Positions 1-8,591 are shown, numbered from the stretch's first letter. The stretch is 64,000 nt of DNA from Acinetobacter silvestris (GCF_002135235.1 NZ_NEGB01000002.1:62001-126000), one strand, 5' to 3'. A program made the numbers and translations. The notes: generated by a model not told the origin, from the sequence alone.

Positions 1-1
1 C

Positions 2-82
2 GATTTAGTGCTTTCTGCGCCACTTGTACGCCAAGATGTTTATACGAAACTATTTGATTGGTTGGAACAAAAAAAACTTTAA
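2..82 (+). CDS. C-terminal end of an unidentified protein (partial)
   Basis: Frame 2 stays open from the window edge to a TAA at 80-82 and gives 26 residues ending in WLEQKKL. The amphipathic, charged end looks like a real protein C-terminus, but too little remains to name a family. It stops 24 bases before the convergent end of the AcoR-like gene on the other strand. Confidence 0.4.
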   Translation, partial: DLVLSAPLVRQDVYTKLFDWLEQKKL

Positions 83-106
83 TTTCAGCTTTTCTACTAG
101 CTTACA

Positions 107-1288
107 TCAGTGCTCATCTTTATATTTCATGAGCATTTGATGTGATGGATGGCCGATTGGTGTGAGCTCAATCAAACGCTCAACAGCATCAATCGCTTCT
201 GGAAAGTGTGCAAGATGTTTTAGTAAAACATCCGTGTCGTGTGCTTTAAATATGGCTTCACTCAATCTTGATTCTAAACAGTCCCGCCAAGCACATAAAA
301 ATGGACTTTCCGTTTTAGATAAAAATACGCCTCTACACAGTTTTAACGCTGAGCCAGTATATCCAGCATCCAATGCGCTTTCTGCTTGTAAAAAATCAGC
401 TTCGACATGCGCTAACAAGCGATAAGGTCGTGATCCAAGCATCCCCCCTAAAATGTCTCTTAACTGTGACATTTCTGCTTTTAAGGTACCGATACTGACT
501 TTACGCTCACCATATAAAGCTTGGTGTAAATTCTCCAGATTCATTCCCTGTGGGCATAAAGCAAGAATCGTTAGAATTTCGATTTGTCGTGGCGTTAACA
601 CCACAATTTTTCCATTAAATAATACTTGTGGAACGGCAAAAGCACGGATAAATAAATGCTGTTGTTGATATTCAAGCAATGCAGATTGAATAATCGATGC
701 ACAGCGTTCAGCAGCCAACAACCCCAAACTATTATGATGATTCCATGTCGTCGATAAATCAATGACACCTAAAATTTGTTTAGAATAAGGATCAATGATT
801 GGAGCCGCATAACAAACCCAATCATGAATGGAAGACATATAATGTTCATTAGAAAATACACAACTCGATTGTTGAGTTTTGAGAGATAGTGCTAAAGCAT
901 TAGTACCAACCAAGTCTTCACGCCACTGTCCTCCCTCAACAAAGTGGACGCGTTCAGCTGCATTGCGCATTTGCCCACTGGCTGCCGACCAAATAATTGT
1001 ACTACCAATATCACCAACAGCCACGACCATTGAAGATTGTTCAGCAATATGCTTTAAATCCTTACCACAATGCTCAATCGCGATTTCTAAAGCACTTTTT
1101 CTAATGTGTTTTTGAGAAATTAAGGGAGCAGCTGCGCGATCTTCTGGAATCTCTGCTGAATTGGAACGTTGCCACGAACTAGCAATACTTTCCCCAAGTT
1201 GATCTGCATGCTTTAAAGAAATACTACTATTCTGCCTTAAAATTTCAATCTGATGACGCTTCTGCAATAACGCTTGTTTGTTCAACAT
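107..1288 (-). CDS. AcoR-like GAF-domain transcriptional regulator without an AAA+ domain
   Basis: The N-terminal 200 residues match the sensor half of acetoin/alcohol catabolism regulators (AcoR type): a stretch around SSMVVAVGDIGSTIIW, then EDLVGTNALALSL and the GVIDLSTTW strand typical of their GAF domain. AcoR proteins normally continue into a sigma-54 AAA+ ATPase and a Fis helix. Here neither Walker A nor GAFTGA is present; the remaining 190 residues look like a winged-helix/BTAD-type region (LTPRQIEILTILAL). I chose the ATG at 1288 (393 aa) because AAGGA lies about 9 bases upstream; an ATG at 1297 sits almost on top of it. It is divergent from the aldehyde dehydrogenase, which it probably controls in response to an alcohol or aldehyde-derived effector. 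The family is clear; the effector is inference. Confidence 0.75.
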   Translation of the reverse strand: MLNKQALLQKRHQIEILRQNSSISLKHADQLGESIASSWQRSNSAEIPEDRAAAPLISQKHIRKSALEIAIEHCGKDLKHIAEQSSMVVAVGDIGSTIIWSAASGQMRNAAERVHFVEGGQWREDLVGTNALALSLKTQQSSCVFSNEHYMSSIHDWVCYAAPIIDPYSKQILGVIDLSTTWNHHNSLGLLAAERCASIIQSALLEYQQQHLFIRAFAVPQVLFNGKIVVLTPRQIEILTILALCPQGMNLENLHQALYGERKVSIGTLKAEMSQLRDILGGMLGSRPYRLLAHVEADFLQAESALDAGYTGSALKLCRGVFLSKTESPFLCAWRDCLESRLSEAIFKAHDTDVLLKHLAHFPEAIDAVERLIELTPIGHPSHQMLMKYKDEH

Positions 1289-1602
1289 AATCAACATTCC
1301 TTGGTCATCTATTTTAGTAACAAACGATCTACAGCTTATTATTGCTTATATACTATCCAATCTAGGATCAATGTAACTTATACCAAAGTGATAAGTCTCT
1401 GCAAAATTGTGACAATTTTACAATAGATAAAAAAGACCTCCAAAACTTATATTCTAACTGCAAGCTAGTTTAATTTTCCTCCAACCTTTCTCCAACCTTC
1501 GAGTTCTTATGCTCAAGGTATGATGTAAACCATGACTCCTTCTAGTCATATCTGCAGCATTCACAGTCAAATTTGATAAAAAATAAGTAAAGGGAAATTC
1601 TT

Positions 1603-3114
1603 ATGCGTTATGTAGATCCAAATCAATCTGGTTCAAAAATTCAGTTTAAAGCCCAATATGAAAACTTTATTGGCGGACAATGGGTCGCGCCCGTTAAAGG
1701 AGAATACTTTGACAATATTTCTCCTGTCGATGGCAAAGTATTTACCAAAATTCCTCGTTCTTCTGCAGAAGACATTGAACTCGCACTCGATGCTGCACAT
1801 AAAGCCAAAGAACAATGGAATAAATCTTCTCCTACCACACGTTCCAATATGCTGTTAAAAATTGCAGATCGTTTAGAAGCCAATTTAGAGCTTTTGGCTG
1901 TTGCAGAAACTTGGGATAATGGTAAACCTATACGTGAAACCTTAGCTGCGGATATTCCTTTAGCCATTGACCATTTCCGCTACTTTGCAGGCTGTATCCG
2001 TACGCAAGAAGGCGGCATTTCAGAAATTGATGAAGATACCATTGCTTACCATTTCCATGAGCCTTTAGGTGTTGTGGGGCAAATCATCCCGTGGAACTTC
2101 CCAATTCTGATGGCAACATGGAAACTTGCACCTGCATTGGCTGCTGGTAACTGTATCGTGTTAAAACCCGCTGAACAAACCCCTGCAAGTATTCTGGTCC
2201 TCGTTGAACTCATTCAAGACCTACTGCCTGCTGGCGTATTGAATATTGTGAATGGTTACGGTGTTGAAGTCGGTCGCCCTTTGGCAACCAATCCACGTAT
2301 TGCTAAAATTGCATTTACTGGTTCAACCGCTGTTGGTCAGCAAATTATGCAATATGCGACTGAAAACATTATTCCAGTGACCTTAGAACTCGGTGGTAAA
2401 TCTCCAAACATTTTCTTTGAAGATATTATGGATAAAGATGATGAATACTTAGATAAAGCACTGGAAGGTTTTGCCATGTTTGCCTTAAACCAAGGTGAAA
2501 TTTGTACTTGCCCATCACGCGCACTGGTTCAAGAAAGTATTGCCGATAAATTCCTTGAAATGGCGGTTGAACGGGTAAAACGCATTAAGACCGGACATCC
2601 ACTTGATACCGATACCATGATTGGTGCTCAGGCATCTCAAGAGCAACAAGAGAAGATTTTAGGTTGTATTGCAACAGGGCGTGCTGAAGGTGCTCAAGTG
2701 CTTACAGGTGGTAGTGACCGTCAGGAAGTGGGTCAAGGTTTCTATATTGAACCGACCATTTTTAAAGGCAATAACAGCATGAAAATTTTCCAAGAAGAAA
2801 TCTTTGGTCCTGTGCTTTCTGTTGGGACATTCAAAGATTATGACGAAGCCATTAAAATTGCCAATGACACTATTTATGGTTTAGGTGCAGGAGTTTGGTC
2901 GCGCTCTACACATACTGCTTACCGTGCTGGACGTGCAATTCAGGCTGGGCGTGTATGGACGAACTGCTATCATATTTACCCTGCCCATGCAGCATTTGGT
3001 GGTTATAAAAAATCAGGAATAGGCCGTGAAAACCACAAAATGATGTTAGATCATTATCAACAAACCAAAAATTTATTGGTGAGCTACTCCACCAAAGCAA
3101 TGGGCTTTTTCTAA
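1603..3114 (+). CDS. NAD-dependent aldehyde (acetaldehyde) dehydrogenase, AcoD/ExaC/AldB type
   Basis: 503 residues, normal for the family, oxidising an aldehyde such as acetaldehyde to the acid with NAD(P)+ in the cytosol. Visible motifs: [21 protein letters not shown] (cofactor site), [19 protein letters not shown] carrying the catalytic Glu, and [11 protein letters not shown] with the catalytic Cys near residue 301. The C-terminus [22 protein letters not shown] is characteristic of the AcoD/ExaC/AldB branch rather than betaine aldehyde dehydrogenases. AAAGGGA lies 9 bases before the ATG. The divergent AcoR-like gene 300 bases upstream supports a role in ethanol, acetoin or related alcohol use. 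I see no convincing -24/-12 sigma-54 promoter in the gap, in line with the regulator lacking an AAA+ domain. Confidence 0.9.
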   Translation: MRYVDPNQSGSKIQFKAQYENFIGGQWVAPVKGEYFDNISPVDGKVFTKIPRSSAEDIELALDAAHKAKEQWNKSSPTTRSNMLLKIADRLEANLELLAVAETWDNGKPIRETLAADIPLAIDHFRYFAGCIRTQEGGISEIDEDTIAYHFHEPLGVVGQIIPWNFPILMATWKLAPALAAGNCIVLKPAEQTPASILVLVELIQDLLPAGVLNIVNGYGVEVGRPLATNPRIAKIAFTGSTAVGQQIMQYATENIIPVTLELGGKSPNIFFEDIMDKDDEYLDKALEGFAMFALNQGEICTCPSRALVQESIADKFLEMAVERVKRIKTGHPLDTDTMIGAQASQEQQEKILGCIATGRAEGAQVLTGGSDRQEVGQGFYIEPTIFKGNNSMKIFQEEIFGPVLSVGTFKDYDEAIKIANDTIYGLGAGVWSRSTHTAYRAGRAIQAGRVWTNCYHIYPAHAAFGGYKKSGIGRENHKMMLDHYQQTKNLLVSYSTKAMGFF

Positions 3115-3139
3115 TTTATTGATTGTAGATTTAAATTTT

Positions 3140-3167
3140 AAAAAGCGAACTTTAGTTCGCTTTTTAA
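3140..3167 (+). terminator. Rho-independent terminator after the aldehyde dehydrogenase
   Basis: AAAAGCGAAC, loop TTTA, GTTCGCTTTT, followed by T-rich sequence; 25 bases after the dehydrogenase stop. It is nearly symmetric, so it can also act for the leftward relic that ends at 3210. Confidence 0.85.
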
Positions 3168-3209
3168 TTATTCATAAATAGTAACGAATAATTAAAATAA
3201 TGCTAAACA

Positions 3210-3383
3210 TCATTCACTATTATTATTGCTAAAACTCTGTGGTGTCTTTCCTAAATGCCGCTTAAACATTGCACTAAATGCACTCGAATTGGTGTAATCC
3301 AATAAACTCGTGGTACTTGAAATAGAGTCGCCCTGTGCTAAATAACTCAGTGCCAACACAATAGGAGCGATCCCATGCCTTCT
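3210..3383 (-). pseudogene. C-terminal relic of an AraC-family regulator
   Basis: The minus strand encodes about 57 residues that match the last helix-turn-helix of AraC/XylS regulators: ALSYLAQGDSISSTTSLLDY, then SAFSAMFKRHLGKTPQSF. There is no start codon and none of the ligand domain or first HTH. Directly upstream on the minus strand the sequence becomes the tail of a different broken gene, so the two were probably joined by a deletion. Non-functional as it stands. Confidence 0.75.
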
Positions 3384-3876
3384 AAAAATCTAATTTAAAA
3401 ATACTTTTTTGAATATCTGGAATTGCAGCATCAGTTTTAACTAAATTAACGGTTCCTACGGCCATTAAATACATAAAAATAGGTGCCGTAATCAGCAACC
3501 AAGATTTATCCAAGCCTTTGGGAAGTGTGTAACCTAATGGTTTATCGGTAAGAAATTAATCAAATAAGAATTGGACTTTTTTATATTGTTTTTCAACATC
3601 AGCACCATAATTTTTTAAATACTCATCAATCGATTCTTTATGTGCCTGAGAGTGCATCACTTCCTGATAGATAAATGTTTTGACATCCTTTTTTAATTTT
3701 TCATCTTGCACATACGGCAAAGCTTTATTAAAGATTCGGCAAAAGAAGTACTCTCCTCGCACGAGTGTAAAACTAAAATGGTTAATCGCATGACTGATCA
3801 AAGAATCTTGTAGAATCCAATGTAGTGGAGAGTTCCCCCAATCAAATTTTGAAGCAGCATTTATAAAATTATTCAT
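3382..3876 (-). pseudogene. Broken metal-dependent hydrolase (PF10118 family)
   Basis: Residues 1-106 (MNNFINAASKFDWGNSPLHW onward) match the start of the predicted metal-dependent hydrolases of PF10118, including RGEYFF and the EVMHSQAHKES metal-site region. A TAA at residue 107 interrupts it, but the same frame continues after the stop with FLTDKPLGYTLPKGLDKSWLL and IFMYLMAVGTVNLVKTDAAIP, which resemble later parts of such proteins with the middle of the family missing. So one gene has an in-frame stop, an internal deletion and a lost C-terminus. Intact members are near 280-300 aa. Confidence 0.65.
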
Positions 3877-4040
3877 TTTGCCTCTAAGATTTTATTAAGT
3901 TCTAAAAAAGAAACTCGATTAACATAATGAAATCACTAAATCATTGGCAATGCTTTTAGTCGAGTGACATCGAAGTTGACCTTAAATGATAGCTGTTTGG
4001 CTTAATGGGCATACGATTAAGAGAGGAAAATTGATTTAAA

Positions 4041-4148
4041 ATGAAATTTAATACCGTAAACTTATTATTTTATTGTCTAAATGCTATCGCAACAAACTCC
4101 TTGACCATGATTCTTGTTCATCCAAAATTTTTAAATGCATGGCTGTGA
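4041..4148 (+). CDS. Short hydrophobic ORF, possibly a truncated DUF2798-like membrane protein
   Basis: ATG at 4041 follows GAGAGGA by 13 bases and opens 35 codons: MKFNTVNLLFYCLNAI and on to NAWL. It is a single hydrophobic helix. DUF2798 proteins have two helices with a similar first one, so this may be the front half of one cut by a stop. Weakly supported. The rest of the 3877-4246 gap shows nothing else I can name. Confidence 0.25.
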   Translation: MKFNTVNLLFYCLNAIATNSLTMILVHPKFLNAWL

Positions 4149-4246
4149 TGATGATCAATAATGGTTAAATTCGTGTAGCTTCGAATATCATCCAAGCATA
4201 ATATTCGAAGCTGATTAACTCGTATTGGTCTAATCTTTCATAAACT

Positions 4247-4837
4247 TTAATGATTTAAAGCGAGTTCTACAAAGTGTAAATGGTCTACGCCCCAAAACAT
4301 TTCATCATTTACAAACCACGTTGGTGCACCAAACACACCAAGCTCAATGGCTTGTTCTGTAATTGCTTTAAGTTGAGCTTTAACCTGTTCATCATTTAAC
4401 CACGATTGAACTTGCTCACTTTCTAAGCCCAACTCACTGGTTAGCTGAATAAATTCTTGCTGATCATTTAAATTTCGTGGAACACGGAACATTGCATTAA
4501 ATAAACCTGTCGTCACTTCCACAAATCGTTGTGGTTGATACAATTGAATCGCGGTGACTAAACGCATCAATGACAAAGTATTAATTGGAAAATAAGGGTT
4601 CATTTTCACTGGAATATCCCAAAATTTAGAACAGCGTTTTAAATCTAGCATGGAATATTTAGCTTTAGCAGGCACCATCAATGGACTACTATTTCCCGTG
4701 GCTTTAAATACCCCACCTAATAACATTGGTTTCCAAATAATTTCAGCTTGTTTTTCAGCTGCAATTTTTTGTATTTGATAAAAGCCTAAATAGCTATATG
4801 GGCTACCTAAATCAAAATAAAATTCGACTTGTTTCAT
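4247..4837 (-). CDS. 2-hydroxychromene-2-carboxylate isomerase family protein (DsbA/GST-kappa fold)
   Basis: 196 residues starting VEFYFDLGSPYSYLG, the glutathione-binding start of HCCA isomerases, with the conserved Ser of SPYSY. The mid region FPINTLSLMRLV and the C-terminal GVFGAPTWFVNDEMFWGVDHL are also family hallmarks. NahD itself isomerises 2-hydroxychromene-2-carboxylate in naphthalene breakdown with glutathione. No aromatic pathway lies nearby, so this is probably a general member acting on an unknown substrate. It follows the SDR gene on the same strand after 50 bases and probably shares its transcript and the TetR control. Confidence 0.85.
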   Translation of the reverse strand: MKQVEFYFDLGSPYSYLGFYQIQKIAAEKQAEIIWKPMLLGGVFKATGNSSPLMVPAKAKYSMLDLKRCSKFWDIPVKMNPYFPINTLSLMRLVTAIQLYQPQRFVEVTTGLFNAMFRVPRNLNDQQEFIQLTSELGLESEQVQSWLNDEQVKAQLKAITEQAIELGVFGAPTWFVNDEMFWGVDHLHFVELALNH

Positions 4838-4887
4838 TTTATGTCCCTATAGTTCCTAAAAGTTAGTTAATTTTAATAAGTAGGCTT

Positions 4888-5658
4888 TTACCATTTTTCC
4901 ATCCATGGTCTTAAATCCAGCTCATGCGTCCATGCATCTCTGGGTTGTTGTGCCAGATGCCAGTAGTTTTCTGCAATGTGTTCTGGGTTTAAAATACCAT
5001 CTTGCGATTTTTTGGCATAAATTTCAGGAAAAGTCGTCTCAATAAACTCAGTATCAATAGCACCATCAACGACAACATGCGCCACATGAATATTTTGTGG
5101 GCCTAATTCTCGTGCCATACTCTGCGCTAAAGCACGTAATGCATGTTTTGCTCCTGCAAATGCTGCAAAATATGCACTTCCACGTAATCCTGCTGTTGCG
5201 CCCGTAAAAATTATGGTGCCTCTTTGACGTGGAACCATTCTTTTTGCTACTTCACGACCAACTAAGAATGCACCAAAGCATGCCATTTCCCAAATTTTAA
5301 AATATTTTCGTGCCGTTTCTTCTAAAATACTACAAGGTACATTGGCACCAATATTAAAAACCATCACATCTATTTCACCAATGCTTGATTCAATCTCTTC
5401 AATCAGTTGAAGAACTTGTTCTTCTTTTCGTGCATCAGAACCAAAAGCATAGGCTTTGCCACCTTGCTGTTCAATCTCCTCAACTAAAGCTTGTAACTTA
5501 TCAGCATTACGCCGCGTCATACAGGTGATATATCCACCTTGAGCAAAACGCTTAGCAATAGCACCGCCCGTTGCATCTCCAGCACCGATTATTAAGGCAA
5601 CTTTATTCTGCATTTTTTGCGAATTCATATCTTGCAACTGATTTAAATCATTACTCAT
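4888..5658 (-). CDS. SDR-family oxidoreductase with Phe in place of the catalytic Tyr
   Basis: 256 residues with the Rossmann start VALIIGAGDATGGAIAKRF (GxxxGxG) and a FNIGAN strand replacing NNAG. The usual Ser is Thr/Ala in FTGATAG. At the YxxxK position the protein reads FAGAK, so the general-base Tyr is Phe; a Tyr lies four residues earlier. Either chemistry differs, or this is a related subgroup that binds NAD(P) with altered activity. AAAGGA stands about 10 bases before ATG 5658; internal Met codons at residues 11 and 16 are alternatives. It is divergent from the TetR gene at 5751 and upstream of the isomerase gene, forming a small regulated unit. Confidence 0.8.
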   Translation of the reverse strand: MSNDLNQLQDMNSQKMQNKVALIIGAGDATGGAIAKRFAQGGYITCMTRRNADKLQALVEEIEQQGGKAYAFGSDARKEEQVLQLIEEIESSIGEIDVMVFNIGANVPCSILEETARKYFKIWEMACFGAFLVGREVAKRMVPRQRGTIIFTGATAGLRGSAYFAAFAGAKHALRALAQSMARELGPQNIHVAHVVVDGAIDTEFIETTFPEIYAKKSQDGILNPEHIAENYWHLAQQPRDAWTHELDLRPWMEKW

Positions 5659-5684
5659 GTTATGTGTCCTTTATTACATAACCA

Positions 5685-5699
5685 TCGTTATCATAACGA
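5685..5699. promoter_or_regulatory. 15-base perfect palindrome, probable TetR operator
   Basis: TCGTTATCATAACGA is symmetric around its central C and lies in the 92-base gap between the divergent SDR and TetR genes. A TATAAT-like -10 for the TetR gene follows at about 5706-5712. Size, symmetry and position fit an operator for the neighbouring TetR protein; binding is inferred. Confidence 0.65.
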
Positions 5700-5750
5700 A
5701 TACTATGTTATAATTTTTAACCAGTCAAATGGCTTTTTTGTGATTGAATC

Positions 5751-6314
5751 ATGCGCTACAAATTAGGATATAAAGAAGAAAAACGTAAGCAATTACTCCA
5801 TATTAGTGGGAAAATTGCCAAAAAAGAGGGTTTTAATACCACCGGTATTGATACTTTTATGAAAGCCGCAGATGTGACCAGTGGTGCTTTCTATTCGCAT
5901 TTTTCTTCCAAACATGATTTGTTTAAAGCGCTCATTGCAGCCGAACTACATCAAAGTATTAGCATGTGGCACAACAACCCTCATATAGAACCAGAAGAAT
6001 GGATTGATTTTGAAATTAATCGCTACCTTTCTCTTTCGCATGTACAAAGCGCAGAATATGGTTGCGTCCTCCCCGCACTCGCTACAGAAATTGCTCGATC
6101 CGATCTAGAAACGCAACAAGCGTATCAAGCTGAACTCATGAAAGGTCATCAAATTTTTGTTCAGCACTTGCATAGTGAAGAAAAAGCTTGGGGCGTGATG
6201 TGCCAATTGGTGGGTGCTATTTTAATGGCACGAAGTATCGCAGATGACGCTCTAAAAATAATGATTTTAGAATCGAGTAAAAAAAGTATTAAAGCGATGC
6301 TCAATTCCCAATAG
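5751..6314 (+). CDS. TetR/AcrR-family transcriptional regulator
   Basis: 187 residues. The N-terminus has the TetR DNA-binding domain: ISGKIAKKEGFNTTGIDTFM, then ADVTSGAFYSHFSSKHDLF, where GAFYSHFSSK is the recognition-helix signature. The C-terminal ligand domain (residues 65-187) is of the kind seen in regulators paired with short-chain dehydrogenases. It is divergent from the SDR and isomerase genes and a 15-base palindrome sits between them. It therefore probably represses both sides and is released by a reactive small molecule; the ligand is unknown. Confidence 0.85.
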   Translation: MRYKLGYKEEKRKQLLHISGKIAKKEGFNTTGIDTFMKAADVTSGAFYSHFSSKHDLFKALIAAELHQSISMWHNNPHIEPEEWIDFEINRYLSLSHVQSAEYGCVLPALATEIARSDLETQQAYQAELMKGHQIFVQHLHSEEKAWGVMCQLVGAILMARSIADDALKIMILESSKKSIKAMLNSQ

Positions 6315-6430
6315 AAGTGTTGTAAATTTCTATTTAAAACGACAAATTGTTTCAAGAGCAGCATTTTTCTTTTATTCATAGCCACTTTTAAGATACATTC
6401 ATGCTGATCTAAAAATTAAACTTATCTGCC

Positions 6431-7156
6431 ATGACCTCTTCAGACTCAAATTTCCCTAAAACAATTTACGCTATTCAACATCTTGCTTTTGAGGACCTCG
6501 GTTCACTTGAGGATATTTTTTATCAACTTGGCTATAGAGTTCGTTATTTTGAAGCTGGAATTGATGACCTCAGTCCAGCATTACAACACAAAGGTTTAAC
6601 CATTATTTTAGGTGGCCCGATTGCTGTCTATGAAACTGAAGACTATCCATTTTTACTGGATGAAATTGATCTACTCAAACAACGATTAGCTCAAAAACTA
6701 CCGACCATTGGAATCTGTTTAGGTGCTCAATTAATCGCACATGCCTTAGGTGCTAAAGTCTATGCCGGTCACAAAAAAGAAATCGGTTGGAGTACTTTAG
6801 ACATTCGCTATGCAAATAATAACATCTTAGCACCTTTAGCTGATACACCCGTGTTACATTGGCATGGTGATACGTTTGACTTACCTGATGATGCTATTTT
6901 ATTAGCGAGTTCGAAAATCTATAGTAATCAAGCATTCCAAGTCGGTGACAATATTTTAGCTTTACAATTCCATTTAGAAGTGGCTGCAAACAGTTTAGAA
7001 AAATGGTTAATTAGTCACACCTGTGAGTTGCGTAAGGCAAAAGTGAATATCAATGCATTACGTCAGGATAATCAACACTATGCTGAGGCACTTGAACATA
7101 AAGCTCATGAGATTATTCAACGGTTTATTTCAACATTAAATCAGTCAGCAAGCTAA
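6431..7156 (+). CDS. Class I glutamine amidotransferase (GMP synthase-like GATase domain)
   Basis: 241 residues comprising one GATase-1 domain. ILGGPIAVYE gives the oxyanion strand, GICLGAQLIAHALGA the nucleophile Cys, and LALQFHLEV the His-Glu pair, so the triad is complete. These stand-alone proteins resemble the glutaminase part of GuaA but lack a synthetase domain. Many act as gamma-glutamyl hydrolases or transfer ammonia to an unknown partner. No partner gene is adjacent. The ATG at 6431 is the only one before the conserved region. An 11-base-pair stem follows the stop. Confidence 0.85.
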   Translation: MTSSDSNFPKTIYAIQHLAFEDLGSLEDIFYQLGYRVRYFEAGIDDLSPALQHKGLTIILGGPIAVYETEDYPFLLDEIDLLKQRLAQKLPTIGICLGAQLIAHALGAKVYAGHKKEIGWSTLDIRYANNNILAPLADTPVLHWHGDTFDLPDDAILLASSKIYSNQAFQVGDNILALQFHLEVAANSLEKWLISHTCELRKAKVNINALRQDNQHYAEALEHKAHEIIQRFISTLNQSAS

Positions 7157-7164
7157 CTTAAAAA

Positions 7165-7219
7165 TGCGGTTAATAACTTCACAGCAGATACAAATATTTC
7201 ACCTGCAATATTAACCGCA
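7165..7219. other. Long inverted repeat after the amidotransferase gene
   Basis: TGCGGTTAATA (7165-7175) and TATTAACCGCA (7209-7219) pair perfectly across a 33-base loop. There is no run of T after it, so it is at best a weak terminator or an mRNA end-protecting hairpin. Bases 7220-7470 show nothing further apart from AT-rich promoter-like sequence. Confidence 0.4.
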
Positions 7220-7485
7220 CTCTGATCACTTACATGTTAAAGATCATATTAAAAATAACTTTGGCTGATTTCGTATAGCAAGAACATGAATCAAACTAAA
7301 AAGTGACTCTGCGTAATTCACATTTCAGAAAAACCAATCATTCTATTGATACAAAAAGTGCTCATAATGAGTTTCATAGAGTGAAATTAAATAAACTATT
7401 TTAAGTATTGTAAATGATGATTTAACAATGAAATGAACGCTGTATTATGAGATTAAATATAATTTAAAATAAAGGATGACAAATC

Positions 7486-7806
7486 ATTAGACCCATAAAT
7501 TTAATTCTATTAAGTTTAGTTTTTACATCTTATAGCGCTCATGCCAGTTCAGAAGCCGCATGGAAGAAAAACGATCAGAATCTTAAAACTGCTTGTATTA
7601 AAGTGAGTCAGTTAAAAAATACAAAAGTTGTGAGTGATATTATCTCATTTGATGATCAAGTGGGCTATTCTGCTCTAGTATTAGAAGGAAACTATCCTCA
7701 AGCCCATATGAAAAATAAGCTTGGACGTGAATTATGTCTCTGGCAAAGAGCCAAACAAAAGGCTTTTATCGCTGAAGCAGACACACTGTTAAAATTGAAA
7801 AAATAA
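7486..7806 (+). CDS. Secreted small protein of unknown function with an apparent ATT start
   Basis: The open frame runs back past the first GTG (7603) to a typical signal peptide, RPINLILLSLVFTSYSAHA, before SSEAAWKK. There is no ATG, GTG or TTG in frame before that signal. AAAGGA at 7471-7476 is correctly placed for ATT at 7486. So either translation begins at AUU, as in infC, or the original ATG has mutated. The mature part is about 85 residues with two Cys (TACIK and RELCLWQ) that could form one disulfide in the periplasm. I do not recognise the family. The GTG at 7603 would remove the signal and lacks a ribosome site. Confidence 0.6.
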   Translation: MRPINLILLSLVFTSYSAHASSEAAWKKNDQNLKTACIKVSQLKNTKVVSDIISFDDQVGYSALVLEGNYPQAHMKNKLGRELCLWQRAKQKAFIAEADTLLKLKK

Positions 7807-7823
7807 ACTCATTATCTAAAAAT

Positions 7824-7846
7824 AAAGCACTCTAAAGTGCTTTTTA
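7824..7846 (+). terminator. Rho-independent terminator after the ATT-start gene
   Basis: AAAGCACT, loop CTAA, AGTGCTTT, then TT, beginning 18 bases after the stop. Both arms are A/T flanked, so it can also serve the leftward small gene at 7851-7958. Confidence 0.85.
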
Positions 7847-7850
7847 TTGA

Positions 7851-7958
7851 TTAAAATGCATGAAAAGCTGATTGCCCAATTGCATAGACTAGAACTGTTA
7901 AAAATAGGTACATCATAACAAAAACACTAATATCAATAACTTTCATTATTTTTTCCAT
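7851..7958 (-). CDS. Putative 35-residue single-pass membrane protein
   Basis: On the minus strand ATG at 7958 opens 35 codons: MEKIMKVIDISVFVMMYLFL, then TVLVYAIGQSAFHAF. This is a short charged start, one clean hydrophobic helix of about 20 residues and a short polar tail, the usual layout of bacterial small membrane proteins. The ribosome site is weak (AGAACAG). Its stop abuts the shared terminator at 7824-7846. Function unknown. Confidence 0.45.
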   Translation of the reverse strand: MEKIMKVIDISVFVMMYLFLTVLVYAIGQSAFHAF

Positions 7959-8119
7959 TTTTTGCTGTTCTTTTTTATACTATATTGGCTCAGATATTTC
8001 AATGTAAATAATTATCATTAATAACATAAACCTATAAACGAGCAGCCTACTCTAACGGCTGATAGCAATAGACAAATAATGCTATGCTAAAACTCACACC
8101 GATCAATTGAGGCAGAAAA

Positions 8120-8545
8120 ATGAAAAAAAGATTAGGTATTGCAGTATTAGCCGCTTTAATAACCATGAGTATTCCGCCTGTATTTGCAAAACCACTAGAA
8201 AAACAAGTCATCTTAAAAAAAGGTACAAATAAAGCAAATTTGAAAGAAACATTCAAAGGATATGATGATGTCCAATATACTTTACGTGCAAAAAAAGGCC
8301 AGCTTTTAAAATTTAAAGTCTCTAGTAATGGAAACTTAGCTTATATAAATATTTTTGCGCCTGGAAATAAACCTGGAAATGCAGAAGCTATATTAATAGG
8401 CTCTACAGTCGGCTCAACTGGCAAAATAACTCTACCATCCAATGGGGAATATACCGTCCAAGTTTATCAAATGCGTAATAGCGCACGTCGTGATACGGTT
8501 GTTAATTTTAATCTAGATATACAAATTTTAAATAAAGCACCTTAA
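8120..8545 (+). CDS. PliG-like periplasmic inhibitor of g-type lysozyme
   Basis: 141 residues with a signal peptide (about residues 1-23, MKKRLGIAVLAAL to VFA). The mature beta-rich domain resembles E. coli PliG (YcgK): FKGYDDVQYTLRAKKGQLLKF, IFAPG, LPSNGEYTVQVYQMRNSARR and a final FNLDIQIL, in the same order. PliG proteins bind and block goose-type lysozymes of animal hosts in the periplasm. The conserved MRNSARR corresponds to the QTRNDAR loop of PliG near the inhibitory site. Such proteins are sometimes labelled DNA breaking-rejoining protein in databases; that name does not fit the sequence. GAGGCAG precedes the ATG. Confidence 0.7.
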   Translation: MKKRLGIAVLAALITMSIPPVFAKPLEKQVILKKGTNKANLKETFKGYDDVQYTLRAKKGQLLKFKVSSNGNLAYINIFAPGNKPGNAEAILIGSTVGSTGKITLPSNGEYTVQVYQMRNSARRDTVVNFNLDIQILNKAP

Positions 8546-8591
8546 AATTGAATAACAACTAAATAATCAAACTAGCTGCACAAATAATATA

